A stretch of 50,797 nucleotides of DNA from Collinsella aerofaciens (GTDB lineage Bacteria; Actinomycetota; Coriobacteriia; Coriobacteriales; Coriobacteriaceae): assembly GCA_008671135.1 (NCBI GenBank), contig RQAP01000018.1, positions 1 through 50,797 of the forward strand, in the 5' to 3' direction. The position numbers and the translations under genes were made by a program. This document shows, piece by piece, positions 16,410-24,479 of this stretch (position 1 is its first letter; each line of letters begins with the position of its first letter). The notes under the pieces are model-generated. The model saw nothing but the letters and a program-made list of their open reading frames with translations, made no database searches and had not been told where the DNA came from.

Positions 16410-16453
16410 TTGGGGACGTTCTTAAATGACTAGTCGTTTAAGAACGTCCCCAA
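16410..16453. repeat. Perfect 17-bp palindrome upstream of ecfA
   Basis: TTGGGGACGTTCTTAAA (16410-16426) and TTTAAGAACGTCCCCAA (16437-16453) flank TGACTAGTCG, itself symmetric. A partial second copy, CTAGTCGTTTGGGACAGTC, follows at about 16458-16476. The hairpin at 50662-50725 also starts GGGGACG and ends CGTCCC. Confidence 0.7.
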
Positions 16454-16497
16454 GAGCTAGTCGTTTGGGACAGTCTTTGGTGGTGAAGCACGGAGGC

Positions 16498-16597
16498 GGC
16501 TTTACGAGGGACCCCAGGTTGGCGCGAAAGAGGAGCGAAGCGTACTTGGGGTACGCGAGCGACGAATGAACGCCAAGATGGGGTGGCTCGTAAAGTC
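16498..16597. repeat. Family A long stem-loop, copy 2 (3' of ECF S component)
   Basis: Arms 16498-16524 and 16571-16597 pair over 27 bp (GGCTTTACGAG facing CTCGTAAAGTC at the ends, a few mismatches). They enclose the conserved core containing GAGGAGCGAAGCGTACTT and GGTACGCGAGCGACGA. The element ends 7 bp from the S-component stop codon. Core shared with 215-312, arms not. Confidence 0.7.
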
Positions 16598-16604
16598 GAA
16601 CGGG

Positions 16605-17177
16605 TTAGTTGAGCTTCAGGGCCTTCTGGATGGGCAAGTAGAGGGCGCCGACCAGAATGGCGTTAAAGACGGCGGTCATGGCGACGACGGGTAGCATGGC
16701 GGCGGCGAGTTCGCCTACCACGCCGAGCATGGCCATCTTGATGACCATGAAGATGACGCCGGAGACAAAGGTGGTCAGGAAGGTTGCGACAATGGCGATC
16801 GCGGGCTTGACCTGACCGTTCTTGCCGGCGGCATTGACGATGCCGGCCATGAGCATGGCGGCGATGCCCTCGGCGGCAAAATCGACGAACGGCGAAGTGG
16901 TGGTGATCTGGATCACGGCAGCCGAGATGAGGCCAATGACGAGCGCCTGGCCGATGTTGGGACGAACGACCAGGATGGTGAGGCAGAAGGCCGAGATGAT
17001 GAACTCGGGGCTGATCATGCCGCCCGAGATGCCCGAGATGGCCTTGCCGACGGTGAAGTTGAGGATGAAGCCGGCGGCGAGCAGGATGGCGAGCAGGACG
17101 AGGGCGCGGACATCGAGTTTGCCGCGGTCGGCGGTCTGGACGGTGCGGGGCTGGGTGGCGGTGGTGTTCTGAGACAT
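16605..17177 (-). CDS. ECF transporter S component, predicted tryptophan-specific
   Basis: The 190-aa protein has a short polar N-terminus and about six hydrophobic segments (ALVLLAILLAAGFILNF, FIISAFCLTILVV, QALVIGLISAAVI, AAMLMAGIVNAAG, IVATFLTTFVSGVIFMVI, MLPVVAMTAVFNAILVGAL), the build of an S component that binds substrate. The start at 17177 has AAAGGATTTTC upstream. Specificity is inferred from the leader: a 22-codon peptide with Trp-Trp-Trp plus a terminator lies directly upstream. TrpP of Bacillus, a small Trp importer, is a functional parallel. ecfA and ecfT follow on the same strand. Confidence 0.85.
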   Translation of the reverse strand: MSQNTTATQPRTVQTADRGKLDVRALVLLAILLAAGFILNFTVGKAISGISGGMISPEFIISAFCLTILVVRPNIGQALVIGLISAAVIQITTTSPFVDFAAEGIAAMLMAGIVNAAGKNGQVKPAIAIVATFLTTFVSGVIFMVIKMAMLGVVGELAAAMLPVVAMTAVFNAILVGALYLPIQKALKLN

Positions 17178-17254
17178 GGTGAAAATCCTTTCGGAATGGG
17201 AGTGCAAGAGAAAAGCGGAGGCGCGTGATGCGAATGCGATCGGGCTCGAGATAG

Positions 17255-17285
17255 AAAAAGGCCCCCGGTCGAAACCGGAGGCCTT
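17255..17285 (-). terminator. Leader terminator (attenuator) before the ECF S component
   Basis: AAGGCCTCCGGT and ACCGGGGGCCTT form a 12-bp stem with a TTCG loop, followed by TTTTT. It sits between the Trp-rich leader peptide and the S-component gene. Leader bases 17328-17335 (TCGGTCGA) can pair with the loop and 3' arm (17265-17272), a possible antiterminator. Confidence 0.85.
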
Positions 17286-17321
17286 CCAATCACCTAGAGC
17301 GCAAAAACAGGCGTGAGGGAC

Positions 17322-17390
17322 TCACTGTCGACCGATCGTATTCGCATCACGCCACCACCAGTTGTTGAGAGACTTCATCGTGTTCTTCAT
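17322..17390 (-). CDS. Trp-rich leader peptide (attenuation)
   Basis: A 22-aa open frame, MKNTMKSLNN then WWW then RDANTIGRQ, starts at 17390 with AAAGGAG 10 nt upstream and ends with TGA at 17322-17324. Three consecutive Trp codons (17352-17360) followed by a terminator hairpin 37 nt beyond the stop are the hallmark of ribosome-mediated tryptophan attenuation. When charged tRNA-Trp is scarce the ribosome would stall at WWW and leave the 17328-17335 segment free to break the terminator. When Trp is plentiful it would reach the stop codon and cover that segment. The peptide itself probably has no other job. Confidence 0.88.
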   Translation of the reverse strand: MKNTMKSLNNWWWRDANTIGRQ

Positions 17391-17445
17391 GTTGGTGGCT
17401 CCTTTCGTGATGCCGTGGCGCGGTCGCACCTAGTTGCTGTTGCGC

Positions 17446-17455
17446 TGCACTATAG
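17446..17455 (-). promoter_or_regulatory. Candidate extended -10 promoter of the Trp leader
   Basis: The minus strand reads TGCTATAGT, an extended -10 element, about 55-60 nt before the leader peptide ATG. No clear -35 element is seen. Confidence 0.4.
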
Positions 17456-17528
17456 CACAGCGAAGTGTGTGCGGGGAAATCTTTTTTGAAAAGATTTCAG
17501 GCGGGTTTCCCGCCGGTCAAAAGAGCGG

Positions 17529-17570
17529 GCTGAGCGGGCGAGGCTGCCATCGCTGCCTTGCCCGCTCAGC
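17529..17570 (-). terminator. Terminator of the C69 dipeptidase gene
   Basis: GCTGAGCGGGCAAGGC faces GCCTCGCCCGCTCAGC, followed on the minus strand by CCGCTCTTTTG. It lies 8 bp after the stop codon. Confidence 0.75.
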
Positions 17571-17577
17571 TAAGACG

Positions 17578-19542
17578 TTACTCCTTATTGCGACGGTAGA
17601 GGAAGTAACCGCCCGCGGAGATGACGGCAACGCCAGCGATGGTGAATGCAGCCACCACGCGGCCATCAAAACGATCACCGGTGGTGGGCAGGCCGCCCTT
17701 GGTGTTCGTCTTGTTGGTGGTTACCGTGGTCGTGGTGTCCGACTTGCCAGGCTTCTCGGGCTTGGTGGTGGGCTGCTCGGGCTTAGCGGGCTGCTCGGGC
17801 TTGGCGGGCTGCTCGGGGGTACCGGGCTGCTCAGGAGTACCAGGCTGCTCGGGAGTGCCAGGCTGATCCGGGGTTACCGGGTCGGTGGCAAGAGCGTCCT
17901 TGGCGTAGGTGATGGACACCTTGAGGCCATTGGTCTCGGTGTTCAGGTCGCTCGGGGTGAAGGGCTGGTCGAAGTTTTCGGCCTTCTGATAGGCGCGCAT
18001 CTCCTGGAGCAGTGCCTTGCACTTGACGTAGGTGTTCTCGGTGGCAGCCTTGCCGGCCTTGTTGGCTAGGGCAGTGCGGCCCTCGGTGGTCGTTTCGGCC
18101 AGCATGGCGGCGTCAACTTCCTTGTTCTGCTCGATGAGCTCATTCTGGAGGGCGTCAAGATAGGCATGGACGCCAGCACCGAGGGTGGCACGATTCTCGA
18201 AGGCAAGCGAGCTGATGTCCATAAAGACGTAGTTGATGGAGTTCTCAGGCTCTTCGTTGTTTACAACGTCTGTTTCGTCGCAGTGGTCGAAAGATACGGT
18301 CTGGTCGCTGAAGTAGGGGCTGACCTCGGTCATCAGGGCGGAGTACAGCGGGATGGCGATGGAGAATTCAGCTCGAGAGAGCATCTCCCATTGGATGGTC
18401 GCAATTTCAGGGTTGAGGCCGTTGCGAATCTGGAAGAGATGGGCCTCACCGTTGCGCTCGGTGCCGATGCAATAGGCGCCATCGGTGTTGGCGCTGAGGC
18501 CGGGAACGTTTTCGCCACGATTGCCAAAGGCGCGAATAAGTTCAAAAGTATTCCAACCGGACTTTTCGGGTTGGAAGAACAGCGGCTGCATTTCATTTAC
18601 CATGGCGCCAACCTTAGCGCGCGGTTTTTCGCTAGTGTCCTGGACGATTTCATAGTCGGTGCCCTCAGTAAGCGGAGCCCCAAGGTAATCGCGGCCCTGG
18701 ACGTAGCGCGACCAAGCGTGAACGGAAGTTTTGTCGATGGGCGAACCGTAGGTCTGGGCAACATCGAACTGTCCGTCGTCGAAATACTTGGCGAAACCCT
18801 TTTCTTCAGGTAGGGACTTAATGCCTTCGGAGTGAATGCAGTTTACGGTGTCATCGAGGTTAACCTTGAAGTTGAGATTGCTGATATTGGGATTGAGCGA
18901 TGCGATATCATCGGTCAACTTCATGGCAATCCACTGATGGCCGGAAAGCGCGGCGAACAGCCAGGTCTCATTGTTGTCGGCAATGATGAGCTGGTCGTTG
19001 GCGTTGGCGCCCTGTTCGTTAATGAGCCTGCCGATGAGCTCGACTCCCTCGCGGGCCGTGCCGCTCTCGCCAAGGATGACGCCGGCGTAGACGTATTCGC
19101 TGATGCCTGTTTTGGTCAGGGGATCTGCGGCCTTTGCTTCGTCATTCATGCTCGTGCTCAGCGTGGCAGAGCAAGAAACGCCCTTCTCGTTAATTCCCGC
19201 TTCGGAGTAGGCGTCCCAGCGTCCGTGCCACTGCGAAGGGTGGTCGCGCACGTAGCTATAACGATATGTGGTCTTGGTCGAGGTGTATGCGAAGTCGGAC
19301 TCGTCTGAGCCGTAGATATGGCCGGGACCATGCGAGGGTTCAATGCCATAGTGCTTGAGGTAACGTGTGCCAACGTCCTCGGTGCGGCCATAATACGTAT
19401 TGCCATCGGCCGTTAGGTTTTTGCCCATGTAGATCTGCGTGCAGGCGAGCGCAGAGGTCGGCATGGACATGATGGTTGCAGCTCCAAAGGCGAGGCCTAT
19501 GCCTAGCTTCTTGAGCGCGTTGACGGGGTGAGTTTTCCTCAT
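17578..19542 (-). CDS. Cell-wall-anchored C69-family dipeptidase
   Basis: The 654-aa protein has a signal peptide (1-33, ending SALA) whose cleavage exposes Cys34, the expected N-terminal nucleophile of C69 peptidases (CTQIYMGKNLTADG). The peptidase domain covers about 34-420 (YYGRTED, EAGINEKGVSCSATL, IADNNETW). A helical region follows, then Pro-rich repeats of the PGTPEQ / PAKPEQ type at roughly 560-600. The end carries LPTTG at 618-622, a hydrophobic segment and a basic tail, the sortase-anchoring signal. It probably releases dipeptides at the cell surface. The ATG has GGGAGGG just upstream. Confidence 0.92.
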   Translation of the reverse strand: MRKTHPVNALKKLGIGLAFGAATIMSMPTSALACTQIYMGKNLTADGNTYYGRTEDVGTRYLKHYGIEPSHGPGHIYGSDESDFAYTSTKTTYRYSYVRDHPSQWHGRWDAYSEAGINEKGVSCSATLSTSMNDEAKAADPLTKTGISEYVYAGVILGESGTAREGVELIGRLINEQGANANDQLIIADNNETWLFAALSGHQWIAMKLTDDIASLNPNISNLNFKVNLDDTVNCIHSEGIKSLPEEKGFAKYFDDGQFDVAQTYGSPIDKTSVHAWSRYVQGRDYLGAPLTEGTDYEIVQDTSEKPRAKVGAMVNEMQPLFFQPEKSGWNTFELIRAFGNRGENVPGLSANTDGAYCIGTERNGEAHLFQIRNGLNPEIATIQWEMLSRAEFSIAIPLYSALMTEVSPYFSDQTVSFDHCDETDVVNNEEPENSINYVFMDISSLAFENRATLGAGVHAYLDALQNELIEQNKEVDAAMLAETTTEGRTALANKAGKAATENTYVKCKALLQEMRAYQKAENFDQPFTPSDLNTETNGLKVSITYAKDALATDPVTPDQPGTPEQPGTPEQPGTPEQPAKPEQPAKPEQPTTKPEKPGKSDTTTTVTTNKTNTKGGLPTTGDRFDGRVVAAFTIAGVAVISAGGYFLYRRNKE

Positions 19543-19560
19543 AATCCCTCCCAGCGTGCG

Positions 19561-19586
19561 AAAGCCCTCTGTCGCCAGAGGGCTTC
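19561..19586 (-). promoter_or_regulatory. Leader hairpin before the C69 dipeptidase gene
   Basis: AAGCCCTCTG and CAGAGGGCTT form a stem with a short loop about 20 bp upstream of the start codon. It may be a leader attenuator or an mRNA 5' stabiliser. The rest of the 300-bp AT-rich gap up to 19778 shows no gene. Confidence 0.4.
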
Positions 19587-19778
19587 AGCCAATAAAGACA
19601 CCCCACTAGCGTAACGAACTGGAAACAATATTCATCTATGAAAGATACTTACTCGATAAGCGTAATGAAATATGCGATGAGTGGTTAATTATACTCAGTT
19701 TGTAGCTTTAGCCAAATAAAGACTCCCTGCAATTACTGCACCTGAATAAAGCGTCTGGAAATACCCGAAATGAAAAAT

Positions 19779-19813
19779 CCCCCGCTGTTTGGCAAATGCA
19801 TAAACAGTAGGGG
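19779..19813 (-). terminator. Terminator of the lipid kinase / small peptide unit
   Basis: CCCCTACTGTTT and AAACAGCGGGGG pair on the minus strand and run into ATTTTTC. It closes the transcript that carries the kinase and the 30-aa peptide. Confidence 0.7.
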
Positions 19814-19849
19814 AGACGAAAATTGGATGAATATCATACCAATGTGGAA

Positions 19850-19942
19850 TTACTTCTTCCGACGGTGGATCACGTTGATTGCATAGCCTACGAGCATGGC
19901 CAAAACAATGACGATAAAGCCGAGCAGGGGATTGTCGTTCAT
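19850..19942 (-). CDS. 30-aa single-pass membrane peptide
   Basis: A short frame reads MNDNPLLG, then the hydrophobic FIVIVLAMLVGYAINV, then IHRRKK and stop. It has one membrane segment and a basic tail, so the C-terminus should face the cytoplasm. An excellent ribosome site (AGGAGGACCCC) lies before the ATG, 9 bp after the lipid kinase stop codon, and a terminator follows. The tight coupling suggests a small partner of the kinase or a short stress peptide. No family is recognised. Confidence 0.72.
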   Translation of the reverse strand: MNDNPLLGFIVIVLAMLVGYAINVIHRRKK

Positions 19943-19951
19943 GGGGTCCTC

Positions 19952-20869
19952 CTATTTACCGAGTGGCGAGAATTCATCGACGATGAGGTCGAGGCATTGC
20001 GGAAGCGCGCGGGCTCCAAAGACGCCCGAATTGCTGGAGATAATCTCGCCATCGAACTGCATGCCCAGCGACGGGGTGCAGGTGATTTTGGCTTCCTTGG
20101 TCTGGATGATCTTGAACTGCGGGCGCCCGAGTACCTTGCCGGCGGGGTCAAGCGCAGCGGTGATCACGGTAGGCAGCAGCTGCACGGTGCGCACGGGTTC
20201 GATGACTGCAATGTCGACCATGCCATCGTTCATGCGGCAGTCGGGGAACAGGTTGATGTCGTTTTGGATGACCGAGGTATTGCCGGCCATGCAGCAGATG
20301 CCGTCGAGCTCCTCGACAATGCCGTCATGCTCAATGGTAAAGTGCGCTACCGTAGGGTTGGGCGTGGCGAGTGCAGAGAGGAAGTAGGCGATCTCGCCGA
20401 TGTCGTTTTTGGTGGGGGCGGCCTTCATCATGATCTCGGCGTCGAAGCCCGAGCCGGCGATGATGATGAAGCCGTGGCGCTTCTCGTTGCCGTTCTCGTC
20501 GAGCCAAAAGAGCTCGCCCATGTCGACTTTGACCGTGCGACCGGCGCGGCAAGCCTTGGCAAGCGCCGCTGCCTCGGGGGCATTGCCGATGTTGTTGAAG
20601 AACAGGCAGGCTGTACCGGAGGGGAAGACGAGCGTGGGGACACCGCATCCGCGCATCTGGTCGAGCACGTTGGAGACGGTGCCGTCGCCGCCCGAAACGA
20701 CCACGCGATCAAACTCGCGCACGTCTGCCACGGCGTCCTCGGGCTCCATGCCATCGCCGATAAAACGCATCACGACCTCGTCGCCGCCCTGCGCGAGGGC
20801 GTGCGTGAATGCGTAGATTTCATCTGAGCTGGGGCCCGATGCCGGGTTGTGGATGATAAGGCAGCGCAT
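19952..20869 (-). CDS. Diacylglycerol/lipid kinase family protein (DagK/YegS type)
   Basis: The 305-aa protein has the DAGK catalytic fold. The nucleotide loop is VVSGGDGTVSNVLDQM with GGDGT at 60-64. PTLVFPSGTA, GSGFDAEIM and the C-terminal QFDGE match the family's conserved blocks. It phosphorylates a lipid alcohol, probably diacylglycerol, at the membrane. GTACLFFNNIG replaces the more usual GTxNDxA sequence, an unusual variant that might alter substrate choice. It is followed directly by the 30-aa membrane peptide. Confidence 0.88.
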   Translation of the reverse strand: MRCLIIHNPASGPSSDEIYAFTHALAQGGDEVVMRFIGDGMEPEDAVADVREFDRVVVSGGDGTVSNVLDQMRGCGVPTLVFPSGTACLFFNNIGNAPEAAALAKACRAGRTVKVDMGELFWLDENGNEKRHGFIIIAGSGFDAEIMMKAAPTKNDIGEIAYFLSALATPNPTVAHFTIEHDGIVEELDGICCMAGNTSVIQNDINLFPDCRMNDGMVDIAVIEPVRTVQLLPTVITAALDPAGKVLGRPQFKIIQTKEAKITCTPSLGMQFDGEIISSNSGVFGARALPQCLDLIVDEFSPLGK

Positions 20870-20967
20870 ACTTACGTTCCCGTTCTGTGACTAACCGAGT
20901 ATAGTTGTAAGGCAATGCCGATATCCTACCCGTGTTTTTCGGGCCTAACCTTATTCGATGGGTTGAT

Positions 20968-22101
20968 ATGTACATTTCCACACATCAGGCTCTACTCGAC
21001 TTTTGCCAGCGCGCCCGTGAGTTCGACGCGATTGCCGTCGATACCGAGTTTTTGCGCGAGCGCACGTTCCATCCGCGTCTGTGCTTGGTTCAGATTGCCA
21101 CCCCTGCCGAGAGCGTCGCGGTCGATCCCCTGGTAATCGACGACCTATCGCCGCTGGCCGAGCTTATGGCAGACGAGAGCGTGACTAAGGTCTTCCACGC
21201 CTGCTCGCAGGATATGGAGGTTATGCTCCATACCGTGGGCGTGCTGCCACGACCGATTTTCGATACGCAGGTCGCCGCTGCCTTTTTGGGCGAGCGCCAG
21301 CAGATTTCGTATGGCGCGCTTGTTCAGACGTTTTGCGGCGTCTCGCTGCCCAAGACCGAGTCGCTGACCGACTGGTCGCGTCGCCCGCTGACCGATAAGC
21401 AGATTGAGTACGCGATTGATGACGTCAAGTACTTGATCGTCGCCTATACCGAGATGATGAGTCGCCTGCGCGAGTTGGGCCGTGTGGACTGGGTGCTCGA
21501 CGAGCTACGCCCGCTGGCTGACGAGTCGCACTATCGTGCCGACCGTCACGAGGCATTCCGCAAGGTCAAGCGCATCAACTCGTGCAGCCGCCACCAGCTG
21601 GGCATCGCGCGCGAGCTCGCCGCCTGGCGCGAGGACCGCGCCGAGCGCCGTAACATCCCGCGCAAGTGGGTCATGTCCGACGACACGCTGCTTGCGCTCG
21701 TTAAGCGCAATCCCGTGCGCGTTGAGGAGTTCCGTAGCATTCGCGGTACCGATCAGTTGGGGGAGCGCGACGTGGACGGTGCGCTCATGGCTATCAAGCG
21801 CGGCGCGAGCTGCCCGCACGATCGCCTGCCGCTCATGGTGCGCGGGCACCGTCAGATTTCGCCGGAGTTGGAGAGCGTGACGGACCTGATGTATGCGCTC
21901 ATTCGCCTAGTTGCCGAGCGCTCGGGCGTGGCGACCTCGGTCATTGCCTCGCGCGATGACCTGGCCGACTATATTGAGCATCCCGAGCAGAGCCCCTTGC
22001 GCGAAGGCTGGCGCTTTGAGCTTGTGGGCTCGCGTCTGGACGATCTGCTTTCCGGCAATATGGGACTCACCGTGAAGGACGGCAAAATCGAGCTTCTGTA
22101 G
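20968..22101 (+). CDS. rnd: Ribonuclease D
   Basis: About 377 aa. The DEDD exonuclease domain starts with AIAVDTEFLRER (D25, E27), then FHACSQDMEVM with the third acid, and ends with YAIDDVKYL. A HRDC-type domain follows (LAAWREDRAERRNIPRKWVMSD), where RNase D binds RNA. It trims tRNA and other stable RNA 3' ends. The start at 20968 gives MYISTHQALL; an upstream frame from 20932 is possible but lacks a better ribosome site. Confidence 0.92.
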   Translation: MYISTHQALLDFCQRAREFDAIAVDTEFLRERTFHPRLCLVQIATPAESVAVDPLVIDDLSPLAELMADESVTKVFHACSQDMEVMLHTVGVLPRPIFDTQVAAAFLGERQQISYGALVQTFCGVSLPKTESLTDWSRRPLTDKQIEYAIDDVKYLIVAYTEMMSRLRELGRVDWVLDELRPLADESHYRADRHEAFRKVKRINSCSRHQLGIARELAAWREDRAERRNIPRKWVMSDDTLLALVKRNPVRVEEFRSIRGTDQLGERDVDGALMAIKRGASCPHDRLPLMVRGHRQISPELESVTDLMYALIRLVAERSGVATSVIASRDDLADYIEHPEQSPLREGWRFELVGSRLDDLLSGNMGLTVKDGKIELL

Positions 22102-22165
22102 GGAAGCCTAGCCGGTTGAGTGGGTAGAATGCCTCCAACGTGTAATTCGATTCGGAGGAATTCGC

Positions 22166-22870
22166 ATGCCTTATTACTATGGTTACGGCTTTGGCATCGA
22201 CCCGCTGTACCTGCTGGTTGTTCTTGTTTGTACAGTGCTTGGCCTTGCTGCGCAGAGCTATATCAATTCGACGTACAAGACCTGGTCCAAGGTTCGCTCG
22301 GACGGCGACACGGGCGCCACGGTTGCTCGCCGCATGCTTGACGCCATCGGTTGCAATGCCGTGGGTATCAAGGGTGTCGCCGGTGAGCTCACCGACCATT
22401 ACAACCCGCAGGATAACAACCTGTATCTGTCGGATGCCAACCGTTCGGGCGGTTCGGTCGCAAGCGTTGCCGTCGCCTGCCACGAGGCGGGCCATGCCGC
22501 CCAGCGTCAAAGCGGCTATGCCATGATGAAAGTACGTACCGCCCTCGTGCCGGTCGTCAACTTTACCCAGAACACCTGGACCATCGTGTTGCTCTTGGGC
22601 CTGTTTATGAACATTGCCGGGCTCACATCCCTCGCGTTGCTCTTCTTCTCGTTTAGTGTACTGTTCCAACTCGTTACGCTGCCTGTCGAGATTGACGCCA
22701 GCCGACGCGCCGTGGCGTACATCGAGCAGTCGGGTATGAGTTCCAAGCAGGTCAACGGTGCCAAGAAGGTACTGACGGCCGCCGCGCTTACCTATGTTGC
22801 CGCTGCGCTCACCTCGATTATTCAGCTGCTCTATCTTATGGCTCGCTACAACAGAAACTCCAACCGATAA
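22166..22870 (+). CDS. Zinc-dependent membrane protease, YugP type
   Basis: The 234-aa membrane protein has HEAGH at 106-110, a zinc-binding site, and hydrophobic segments at about 14-28, 128-145, 147-170 and 205-225. VEIDASRRAVAYIE carries the third ligand region typical of the YugP-like family (PF04298). Substrates are unknown. The start has CGGAGGAA upstream. A strong hairpin lies after the stop. Confidence 0.88.
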   Translation: MPYYYGYGFGIDPLYLLVVLVCTVLGLAAQSYINSTYKTWSKVRSDGDTGATVARRMLDAIGCNAVGIKGVAGELTDHYNPQDNNLYLSDANRSGGSVASVAVACHEAGHAAQRQSGYAMMKVRTALVPVVNFTQNTWTIVLLLGLFMNIAGLTSLALLFFSFSVLFQLVTLPVEIDASRRAVAYIEQSGMSSKQVNGAKKVLTAAALTYVAAALTSIIQLLYLMARYNRNSNR

Positions 22871-22886
22871 CAAATTGGGTCGCTGG

Positions 22887-22916
22887 GCGCCGCGGGGATT
22901 CGTGTCCCCGCGGCGC
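22887..22916. terminator. Strong hairpin after the YugP-like gene
   Basis: GCGCCGCGGGGA faces TCCCCGCGGCGC with a 6-nt loop. There is no T tract, so it may be a weak terminator or processing site. Confidence 0.55.
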
Positions 22917-22985
22917 TGTACTATGTGTTGGACTTAAATTTGCGCAGGGCCGAAGCCCTTGTGCACGATGACGAAAGGAGGCTGC

Positions 22986-24437
22986 GTGGCAGGCTGGAAT
23001 CTGACCGGCAATACCGTTTCCGCCGAGTTTGACGGTTCGGACGAGCGGGAGCGCAAGGAGCTCAGCGTGAGCCAGGCGGTAGAAATCGCCGCCGGTGCGC
23101 TCGATGCCATTCCGCAGCTGAGTGTCCTGGGCGAGGTCACGGGTTTCCGTGGTCCCAACGCCCGAAGCGGCCACTGCTACTTCCAGATTAAAGACGACTC
23201 GGCCGCCGTCGACTGCATCATCTGGAAGGGCGCCTATCTCAAGCGTACCTTCGATCTGCGTGACGGCATGCAGGTGAGCTTTAAGGGCAGCTTCAACCTC
23301 TATAAGCCCACGGGTCGTATGAGCTTTGTCGCTCGCTCGTTTTCGCTGGCGGGGGAGGGTCTGCTGCGTCAACAAGTGGCGCAACTGGCCGAAAAGCTAC
23401 GCCGTGAGGGTCTGATGGACGAAGCGCGCAAGCGCCGCATACCGGTGTTCTGCTCGCGCGTGGCGGTCGTCACCTCGCTTTCGGGTGCCGTAATCGATGA
23501 CGTCAAGCGCACGCTGCGCCGTCGCAACCCGCTTGTCGAGCTTGTTTGCGTGGGGGCTAAAGTTCAAGGCGAGGGTGCGCCGTCAGAGCTCATTGAAGGC
23601 CTGCGCCGCGCCGCTGCCATTACGCCGGCGCCCGACTGTATTTTGCTGGTGCGCGGCGGCGGCTCCTTTGAGGACCTCATGACCTTCAATGACGAGGAGC
23701 TTGCCCGCGCGGTGGCGGCTTGTCCTGTGCCCGTGGTGACCGGCATTGGCCATGAGCCCGATACCTCGATCTGCGATATGGTGAGCGACCGCCGTGCCTC
23801 CACGCCCACGGCGGCGGCCGAATCGGTGGCGCCGGCTCTGACGGAGTTGGTCGATGTGCTCGAGGCGCGCTATCAGCGTCTGGGTGCCGCGATGGCATCG
23901 ATGATTGGGTCGGCCCAGGTCGACCTGGAGATGCTCGATCAGCGCGGTCGCCGTGCCTGGGATACCTATACGGCTCGCTTGGGCGATGCGCTCGATGCGG
24001 CTGCGTGCCGCCCGTGCCTCAACGACCCAACGTTTATGGTTGAGCGTCGCGAGTCTGAGCTTGCCCTGACGGCCGATCGTTTGTCCGGCGCCATAACGCG
24101 TTCGGTTGGGGCATTCCGCTCCAACTTTGAGCGTCTACCCGAGCGCTTGATCGCAAGCACCTCAGGACTCGATGGCAAGCGCCATGCGCTCACGCTCGCA
24201 AGCTCCCGCCTGGAGCATCAGGGGCGCACGATGCTCAGCAAGCCAGCGTCCGACCTGGGCCGTGCAGCGGCTTCGCTCGATGCCCTGTCGCCGCTCAAGG
24301 TGCTTGCCCGCGGCTATTCCATCGCGTACAGCGTTGACGGCGTGGCTACAAGTGCCAAGACCTTTAAGCCGGGCGACGCCATTCGCGTGCGCATGGCAGA
24401 CGGCAACGTGGCAGCAACGGTCAATACGGTCGAGTAG
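22986..24437 (+). CDS. xseA: Exodeoxyribonuclease VII large subunit
   Basis: The 483-aa protein carries an N-terminal OB-fold (IPQLSVLGEVTGFRG, then FQIKDDSAAVDCIIWKG), the catalytic core (VAVVTSLSGAVIDDVKRTL, ILLVRGGGSFEDLMTFNDE, PVVTGIGHEPDTSI), a long helical region, and a C-terminal SPLKVLARGYSIAY block. With XseB it degrades single-stranded DNA. The GTG at 22986 has AAAGGAGG 4 nt upstream, so the longer frames from 22959 or 22968 are not favoured. Confidence 0.95.
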   Translation: MAGWNLTGNTVSAEFDGSDERERKELSVSQAVEIAAGALDAIPQLSVLGEVTGFRGPNARSGHCYFQIKDDSAAVDCIIWKGAYLKRTFDLRDGMQVSFKGSFNLYKPTGRMSFVARSFSLAGEGLLRQQVAQLAEKLRREGLMDEARKRRIPVFCSRVAVVTSLSGAVIDDVKRTLRRRNPLVELVCVGAKVQGEGAPSELIEGLRRAAAITPAPDCILLVRGGGSFEDLMTFNDEELARAVAACPVPVVTGIGHEPDTSICDMVSDRRASTPTAAAESVAPALTELVDVLEARYQRLGAAMASMIGSAQVDLEMLDQRGRRAWDTYTARLGDALDAAACRPCLNDPTFMVERRESELALTADRLSGAITRSVGAFRSNFERLPERLIASTSGLDGKRHALTLASSRLEHQGRTMLSKPASDLGRAAASLDALSPLKVLARGYSIAYSVDGVATSAKTFKPGDAIRVRMADGNVAATVNTVE

Positions 24438-24479
24438 ACCGCGTTTTACAGTGATAAACCTTTGGGAAAGGAAACAGCT

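Noticed and set aside
17760..17870. Regular short DNA repeats that might suggest CRISPR
   Set aside because: They encode the PGTPEQ / PAKPEQ wall-spanning repeats of the C69 dipeptidase and have no unique spacers.
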